From contig NZ_JAKJIC010000001.1 in the NCBI RefSeq assembly GCF_021864535.1, forward strand, positions 124,001 to 188,000: 64,000 nucleotides of DNA. Reading direction: 5' to 3'. The notes under the pieces were generated by a model that searched no databases, was not told where the DNA came from, and worked only from the letters and a program-made list of their open reading frames with translations. This DNA comes from Oryzibacter oryziterrae (GTDB lineage: Bacteria; Pseudomonadota; Alphaproteobacteria; Rhizobiales; Pleomorphomonadaceae). The stretch's first letter is position 1. Each line of letters begins with the position of its first letter. A program made the position numbers and the translations under genes. Positions 57,358-64,000 of the stretch are shown one piece after another.

Positions 57358-57960
57358 ATGAGCGAAGCCCTTAACCAGATTGCGGAAGCCGTGAAGGCAG
57401 CGCTGCCCGGCGAGGCGGAACCGACCATCGCCTATGGCGATGTGGCGCTGACCGTCGCTGCCGAGCGCATCGTCGACGTCGTGACCAAGCTGCGCGACGA
57501 TCCGGCCCTGCAGTTCATCAGCTTCATCGACGTGTGTGGCGTGGACTATCCCGAGCGCGAGAATCGCTTCGACGTGGTCTATCACCTGCTGTCGCCGAAG
57601 AAGAACGCGCGAATCCGTCTCAAGGTCGAGACCGACGACACGACGCCGGTTCCGTCGATCACCGGCGTGTTTCCGGGCGCCGACTGGTTCGAGCGCGAGG
57701 CCTATGACCTCTACGGCATCCTGTTCTCGGGGCACCCGGAACTGCGTCGCCTGCTGACGGATTATGGCTTCGACGGTCATCCGCTGCGCAAGGACTTCCC
57801 GATGACGGGCTTTGTCGAGGTTCGCTATGATGACGCGGAGAAGCGCGTGATCTACGAGCCGGTGAAGCTCAATCAGGAGTTCCGCAGCTTCGACTTCCTG
57901 TCGCCGTGGGAAGGCACGACTTACGTGCTGCCGGGCGACGAGAAGGCCAAGGCAAACTGA
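57358..57960 (+). CDS. nuoC: NADH-quinone oxidoreductase subunit C
   Basis: The 200-residue hydrophilic subunit has the 30-kDa signature [37 protein letters not shown] and the ending [15 protein letters not shown]. It joins the hydrophilic arm of complex I. ATG 57358 is preferred over GTG 57352. NuoC is separate from NuoD here, not fused as in E. coli. Confidence 0.97.
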   Translation: MSEALNQIAEAVKAALPGEAEPTIAYGDVALTVAAERIVDVVTKLRDDPALQFISFIDVCGVDYPERENRFDVVYHLLSPKKNARIRLKVETDDTTPVPSITGVFPGADWFEREAYDLYGILFSGHPELRRLLTDYGFDGHPLRKDFPMTGFVEVRYDDAEKRVIYEPVKLNQEFRSFDFLSPWEGTTYVLPGDEKAKAN

Positions 57961-58090
57961 GTTTTCTCTTCCGCCTCAGGGTGGGAGGGATGTTTGAATT
58001 CGAGCAGGGCCACACAGCGCAACATGTTCGCCAGACGGCGAGCGGGAGCCGAGGTGGCCGCGAGAGACGCGAAAACGCAGGATAGCAGTG

Positions 58091-59275
58091 ATGGCTGAGG
58101 CGCAGGTTCGCAATTTCAATATCAACTTCGGGCCGCAGCATCCGGCGGCCCACGGCGTGCTGCGTCTCGTGCTTGAGCTCGATGGCGAAGTGGTAGAACG
58201 CGTCGACCCGCATATCGGCCTTCTGCACCGCGGCACCGAGAAGCTGATCGAGGCGCGCACCTATCTGCAGGCGATGCCCTATTTCGATCGCCTCGACTAT
58301 TGCGCGCCGATGAACCAGGAGCATGCCTATTGCCTGGCGATCGAGCGGCTTGCCGGCATCACGGTGCCGCGCCGCGCCCAGCTGATCCGCGTGCTCTACT
58401 CGGAAATCGGTCGCATCCTCTCGCACATGCTCAACGTGACGACCCAGGCCATGGACGTCGGCGCGCTGACGCCGCCGCTGTGGGGCTTCGAGGAGCGCGA
58501 GCGCCTGATGGTGTTCTACGAACGCGCTTCCGGCAGCCGCATGCATGCGGCCTATTTCCGTCCGGGTGGCGTGCACCAGGATCTGCCGGACCAGCTGGTC
58601 AACGACATCGGCGACTGGCTCGATCCGTTCCTGAAGACCATCGACGATCTCGATGCGCTTCTGTCGGAGAACCGCATCTTCAAGCAGCGCAACGTCGACA
58701 TCGGCGTCGTGAGCCTTGAAGACGCCTGGAAGTGGGGCTTCTCGGGTGTGATGGTGCGCGGTTCGGGCGCTGCCTGGGATCTGCGCAAGAGCCAGCCCTA
58801 CGAGTGCTATGACGAGCTGGAATTCGACATTCCCATCGGCAAGAACGGCGACTGCTACGACCGCTATCACATCCGCATGGAAGAGATGCGCCAGTCGGCC
58901 CGCATCATGCGTCAGTGCGTCGAGAAGCTGAAGGTCGAGCACGGTCCGGTTCTGTCGACGCAGGGCAAGTTCGCGCCGCCGCGCCGCGGTGACATGAAGC
59001 AGTCGATGGAAGCGCTGATCCATCACTTCAAGCTCTACACCGAAGGCTTCAAGGTGCCGGCCGGCGACATCTACGCCGCCGTGGAAGCTCCGAAGGGCGA
59101 GTTCGGCGTCTATCTCGTGTCGGATGGCTCCAATAAGCCGTATCGCGTGAAGATCCGCGCCCCCGGCTTTGCCCATCTTCAGGCCATGGATTATCTCTGT
59201 CGCGGACACCAGCTCGCCGACGTTTCGGCGGTGCTCGGTTCGCTCGACATCGTGTTTGGTGAGGTGGACCGGTAA
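58091..59275 (+). CDS. nuoD: NADH-quinone oxidoreductase subunit D
   Basis: The 394-residue 49-kDa subunit contains [38 protein letters not shown] and [22 protein letters not shown]. It forms the quinone-binding pocket with NuoB. The TAA stop shares its last base with the nuoE ATG. A 130-bp gap precedes it, unusually long for this operon, with no gene visible. Confidence 0.98.
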   Translation: MAEAQVRNFNINFGPQHPAAHGVLRLVLELDGEVVERVDPHIGLLHRGTEKLIEARTYLQAMPYFDRLDYCAPMNQEHAYCLAIERLAGITVPRRAQLIRVLYSEIGRILSHMLNVTTQAMDVGALTPPLWGFEERERLMVFYERASGSRMHAAYFRPGGVHQDLPDQLVNDIGDWLDPFLKTIDDLDALLSENRIFKQRNVDIGVVSLEDAWKWGFSGVMVRGSGAAWDLRKSQPYECYDELEFDIPIGKNGDCYDRYHIRMEEMRQSARIMRQCVEKLKVEHGPVLSTQGKFAPPRRGDMKQSMEALIHHFKLYTEGFKVPAGDIYAAVEAPKGEFGVYLVSDGSNKPYRVKIRAPGFAHLQAMDYLCRGHQLADVSAVLGSLDIVFGEVDR

Positions 59276-59955
59276 TGTCCGTTCGTCGTCTTCATCCCGA
59301 GCAGCCGGAAAGCTTCGCGTTCAACGCGGAGAATGCCGAGTGGGCTCAGAAGGTTATCAAGCGCTACCCCGAGGGCAAGCAGATGTCGGCGGTCATTCCG
59401 CTGCTGATGCGAGCCCAGGAGCAGGACGGCTGGATCACCAAGCCCTGCATCGAGACCATCGCCGACATGCTGGGCATGGCCTATATCCGCGTGCTGGAAG
59501 TGGCGACCTTCTACACCCAGTTCCAGTTGGCTCCGGTTGGCAAGAAGGCGCATGTGCAGGTTTGCGGTACCACGCCCTGCATGCTGCGCGGCGCCGAAGA
59601 GATCCTCAAGATCTGCAAGAATCGCATCGCCCATCACGCCCATGAGCTGTCGTCCGACGGTGACTTTTCCTGGGAAGAGGTGGAATGCGCCGGCGGCTGC
59701 GTGAATGCGCCGATGGTGACGATCGGCAAGGACACCTATGAGGACCTGACGGTCGAGACCTTCAACGCGGTGCTCGACGGCTTTGCTGCCGGCAATCCGC
59801 CGAAGCCGGGCCCGCAGAATGGCCGCCAGTTCGCGGCGGCCGAGGGCGGCGAGACGACGCTGCTCGATCCCTCGCTCTATGACGGGTCGGTGATCGGCAA
59901 GTATCGTGCGTTCGACCGTGAGGAACCCAAGCCGGAGGACGCCAAGCCGGCGTGA
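59275..59955 (+). CDS. nuoE: NADH-quinone oxidoreductase subunit E
   Basis: The 226-residue 24-kDa subunit holds a 2Fe-2S cluster through [12 protein letters not shown] and [10 protein letters not shown]. It has a C-terminal extension of about 50 residues rich in Pro, Lys and Glu, as in other alphaproteobacteria. It passes electrons alongside NuoF. Confidence 0.97.
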   Translation: MSVRRLHPEQPESFAFNAENAEWAQKVIKRYPEGKQMSAVIPLLMRAQEQDGWITKPCIETIADMLGMAYIRVLEVATFYTQFQLAPVGKKAHVQVCGTTPCMLRGAEEILKICKNRIAHHAHELSSDGDFSWEEVECAGGCVNAPMVTIGKDTYEDLTVETFNAVLDGFAAGNPPKPGPQNGRQFAAAEGGETTLLDPSLYDGSVIGKYRAFDREEPKPEDAKPA

Positions 59956-60034
59956 CGCGATGACCGGGCCGGATGGCCCGCCGCGCTGCCGGGTGGCTCA
60001 ACTGGAACCGATTTGAAGTCCGGGGAAGCAGGAT

Positions 60035-61324
<1,290 letters not shown>

Positions 61325-61395
61325 GAAGCTAGGGGTGGATCTCGGCGCCCTCAGGGCGAACCGATGTCCATTTTCAGGAAGGTTTGGGGCCGGAC

Positions 61396-63492
61396 ATGGC
61401 TAAACTGATCGTCGATGGTGTCGAGATTGACGTCGCTCCGGAAGCGACCTTGCTGCAGGCCTGCGAACAGGCCGGCGCCGAGGTGCCGCGCTTCTGTTTC
61501 CATGAGCGGCTGTCGGTGGCCGGCAACTGCCGCATGTGCCTTGTGGAAGTGAAGGGTGGTCCGCCGAAGCCGACGGCTTCCTGCGCCATGAACGTGCGCG
61601 ATCTGCGTCCGGGACCGAACGGCGAGCCGCCGGTGGTGCTGACCAAGTCGCCCATGGTCAAGAAGGCGCGCGAAGGCGTGATGGAGTTCCTGCTGATCAA
61701 CCATCCGCTCGACTGCCCGATCTGCGATCAGGGCGGTGAGTGCGACCTGCAGGATCAGGCGATCGCCTATGGCGTGTCCGGTTCGCGGTTCCAGGAAAAC
61801 AAGCGCGCCGTCGAGGACAAGTATCTCGGGCCGCTCGTGAAGACGTCGATGACGCGCTGCATCCACTGCACGCGCTGCGTCCGCTTCACCACGGAAGTGG
61901 CCGGCGTCACCGACATGGGCCTGATTTCGCGCGGCGAAGACGCGGAGATCACCACCTATCTCGAGAAGGCGCTGAGCTCCGAGCTGCAGGGCAACGTGAT
62001 CGACCTCTGCCCGGTCGGTGCCCTCACGTCCAAGCCTTATGCTTACCACGCCCGTCCGTGGGAACTGACCAAGACCGAATCCATCGACGTGATGGACGCG
62101 CTCGGCTCGGCCATTCGCGTCGACAGCCGCGGCCGCGAAGTGATGCGCGTGCTGCCGCGTCTCAATGAAGAGGTCAACGAGGAGTGGATCTCCGACAAGA
62201 CCCGCTTCATCTGGGACGGTCTGCGCACCCAGCGCCTCGATCGCCCCTATGTGCGGGAGAACGGTCGTCTGCGCGCCGCGACCTGGGCGGAAGCCTTCGG
62301 GGCCATCAAGGCCAAGCTCGGTTCGACGACGGCCGCCAAGATCGGCGCCATCGGTGGCGATCTCGCTTCGGTTGAAGAACTCTATGCGCTGAAGGGCCTG
62401 ATGGCCGCGCTCGGCAGCAGCAATCTCGACGCCCGTCAGGACGGCACCAAGCTGCATCCGAAGTTCGGTCGCGCCAGCTATACCTTCAACCCGGGTATTG
62501 CCGGCATCGAACAGGCCGACGCGATCCTGATCGTCGGTTCCGATCCGCGTCATGAGGCGGCGGTGCTGAACGCCCGCATCCGCAAGAGCTGGCGCCAGTC
62601 CGGCGGCAAGCTGCCGATCTTCGTGATCGGTCAGCCGCTCGACCTGACCTATCCCTATACCTATCTCGGCGCCGGCGCCGAGACGCTGGCCAATCTCGAA
62701 GCGTCGGTTGCCGACAAGCTCAACGCCGCGCAGAAGCCGCTGGTGATCGTGGGGCAGGGCCCGCTGCTGCGCCATGACGGCGAGGCGGTGCTGTCGCTGG
62801 CGGCCAAGGTTGCCGTTGAGATCGGTGCGGTGAAGGATGGCTGGAACGGCTTTGCCGTGCTGCACACCGCCGCGTCGCGCGTCGGTGGCCTGGACGTCGG
62901 CTTCGTGCCGGGGCAGGGCGGCCTTGACGTGGCCGGCATGATTGACGCGTCGGCCAAGGGCAACCTCGACCTGCTGTTCCTGCTGGGGGCCGACGAGTTC
63001 GGCGCGCAGCATCTCGGCGAGAAGACCTTCGTTGTCTATATCGGCAGCCATGGCGACACCGGTGCGCATCGCGCCGACGTGATCCTGCCGGGCGCGGCCT
63101 ATACCGAGAAGTCAGGCACCTATGTGAACACCGAGGGCCGCGTGCAGATGACCAACCGCGCCGTTTTCGCCCCGGGCGAAGCGCGTGAGGATTGGGCCGT
63201 GCTGCGCGCGCTGTCGGATGTGCTCGGCAAGAAGCTGCCCTTCGACAGCCTGACCCAGCTGCGTGCCAAGCTCTATGCCGAGCTGCCGCATCTGGCCGCG
63301 CTCGATACCGCGCCGGTGAACGACGCCGAGGCGGTTGCCAAGCTGGCCAGCGTCGGCGGTGCCGCCCGTTCCGAGCCCTTCGATCTCGCCGTGGGCGATT
63401 TCTACCTGACCAACCCGATTGCGCGGGCGTCCAAGATCATGGCCGAGTGTTCGGCCCTGGCAGCGTCCATGCATGAAGCCGCAGCCGAGTGA
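61396..63492 (+). CDS. nuoG: NADH-quinone oxidoreductase subunit G
   Basis: The 698-residue 75-kDa subunit has an N-terminal 2Fe-2S domain ([15 protein letters not shown]). [19 protein letters not shown] and [12 protein letters not shown] coordinate further clusters. The remainder is a molybdopterin oxidoreductase-like domain. ATG 61396 is the start; an in-frame start at 61384 is less likely. nuoH follows after 11 bp. Confidence 0.98.
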   Translation: MAKLIVDGVEIDVAPEATLLQACEQAGAEVPRFCFHERLSVAGNCRMCLVEVKGGPPKPTASCAMNVRDLRPGPNGEPPVVLTKSPMVKKAREGVMEFLLINHPLDCPICDQGGECDLQDQAIAYGVSGSRFQENKRAVEDKYLGPLVKTSMTRCIHCTRCVRFTTEVAGVTDMGLISRGEDAEITTYLEKALSSELQGNVIDLCPVGALTSKPYAYHARPWELTKTESIDVMDALGSAIRVDSRGREVMRVLPRLNEEVNEEWISDKTRFIWDGLRTQRLDRPYVRENGRLRAATWAEAFGAIKAKLGSTTAAKIGAIGGDLASVEELYALKGLMAALGSSNLDARQDGTKLHPKFGRASYTFNPGIAGIEQADAILIVGSDPRHEAAVLNARIRKSWRQSGGKLPIFVIGQPLDLTYPYTYLGAGAETLANLEASVADKLNAAQKPLVIVGQGPLLRHDGEAVLSLAAKVAVEIGAVKDGWNGFAVLHTAASRVGGLDVGFVPGQGGLDVAGMIDASAKGNLDLLFLLGADEFGAQHLGEKTFVVYIGSHGDTGAHRADVILPGAAYTEKSGTYVNTEGRVQMTNRAVFAPGEAREDWAVLRALSDVLGKKLPFDSLTQLRAKLYAELPHLAALDTAPVNDAEAVAKLASVGGAARSEPFDLAVGDFYLTNPIARASKIMAECSALAASMHEAAAE

Positions 63493-63503
63493 GAGACGAC
63501 ACG

Positions 63504-64000
63504 ATGAACTTCTGGTCCGATATCGTCTGGCCCGTCGTGGTGACCGCCGCCGAAAGCGTCCTGCTTCTGGTGGTGCTCCTCGTGATCGTCGCCTATGTGC
63601 TGCTTGCTGACCGCAAGATCTGGGCCGCCGTGCAGATCCGCCGCGGCCCCAACGTGGTGGGCCCGTGGGGTCTGTTCCAGTCCTTCGCCGACTTGCTCAA
63701 GTTCGTGCTGAAGGAGCCGGTCATTCCGTCGGGTGCCTCCAAGGGCCTGTTCCTGCTGGCGCCGCTCATCACCTGTACGCTGGCGCTGCTGGCCTGGGTG
63801 GTGGTGCCGGTGAATGACGGATGGGTGGTGGCCGATATCAACGTCGGCATCCTGTTCGTGCTCGCCATCTCCTCGCTGTCGGTCTACGGCATCATCATCG
63901 GTGGGTGGGCTTCGAACTCGAAGTATCCCTTCCTGTCGGCGCTGCGTTCGGCGGCGCAGATGGTGTCCTACGAAGTCTCGATCGGCCTTGTGATCATCAC
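63504..64000 (+). CDS. nuoH: NADH-quinone oxidoreductase subunit H, 5' part
   Basis: The first 165 residues of this membrane subunit are present before the window ends. [37 protein letters not shown] and [16 protein letters not shown] are typical of NuoH, which lines the quinone tunnel. The frame remains open to the edge. Confidence 0.97.
   Translation, partial: MNFWSDIVWPVVVTAAESVLLLVVLLVIVAYVLLADRKIWAAVQIRRGPNVVGPWGLFQSFADLLKFVLKEPVIPSGASKGLFLLAPLITCTLALLAWVVVPVNDGWVVADINVGILFVLAISSLSVYGIIIGGWASNSKYPFLSALRSAAQMVSYEVSIGLVII

Overview
The window is chromosomal DNA of a high-GC alphaproteobacterium, most likely a methylotrophic member of the Hyphomicrobiales (Rhizobiales). The evidence is a tetrahydromethanopterin (H4MPT) C1 gene cluster with fae, mtdB and mch, an ExoR-like Sel1-repeat protein, a poly-hydroxybutyrate synthase, the rlpA / PBP5-like / tmk / holB / metG gene order, and an alphaproteobacterial complex I operon. 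No rRNA, tRNA, CRISPR array, prophage or transposase gene was recognised.

Layout. 1-2070: a truncated MocR-type regulator divergent from an EamA exporter, then a LysE-type exporter. 2099-13018: the H4MPT block. It holds a pterin carbinolamine dehydratase-like gene (-), a beta-RFAP synthase-like gene, mtdB, an ATP-grasp gene, mch, a RimK-like ATP-grasp gene, an intruding gene of unknown function, a CitG-like gene, fae, a second LysE exporter, and a divergent pair of a HisA-like and an MfnF-like gene. fae, mtdB and mch carry formaldehyde to formyl-H4MPT; the other genes are mainly cofactor-biosynthesis candidates. 13382-19823: exoR-like, xth, a small membrane protein behind an SOS-type box, dnaE and a tautomerase. 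19965-24165: dCMP deaminase, two tandemly duplicated acetyltransferases with a duplicated scrap of the neighbouring isonitrile hydratase-like gene, that gene itself, and a GlxA-type regulator. 24241-31708: mostly regulators (two LysR, one TetR) with small enzymes, a type 5 uracil-DNA glycosylase and a NYN-domain protein.

32659-42458: housekeeping genes rpoZ, parC, rlpA, a PBP5-like protein whose three catalytic motifs are all altered, tmk, holB and metG. 42459-50682: a hairpin-rich intergenic stretch, a PhnA-domain protein, an orphan secreted protein behind a perfect 14-bp inverted repeat, rimO, phaC, a lipoprotein, a SPOR-domain membrane protein, and DUF502 and YccF proteins. 50687-56118 (-): sulfurtransferase, AlaX, cysteine synthase, leucyltransferase, RDD protein and threonine dehydratase. 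56401-64000: nuoABCDEFG and the start of nuoH.

Most unusual items: (1) two copies of a small non-coding element with matching terminal inverted repeats at 27427-27575 and 45444-45555, each lying at the TAG stop codon of a gene; (2) the apparently catalytically dead PBP5-like protein between rlpA and tmk; (3) an exact GAAC-N7-GAAC box in the promoter of a 100-residue single-span membrane protein; (4) the roughly 0.94-kb tandem duplication that left a fragment of an isonitrile hydratase gene; (5) inverted repeats beside a TetR gene and beside an orphan secreted protein. All functional statements rest on reading the translated sequence and on recalled family features; no database search was run.
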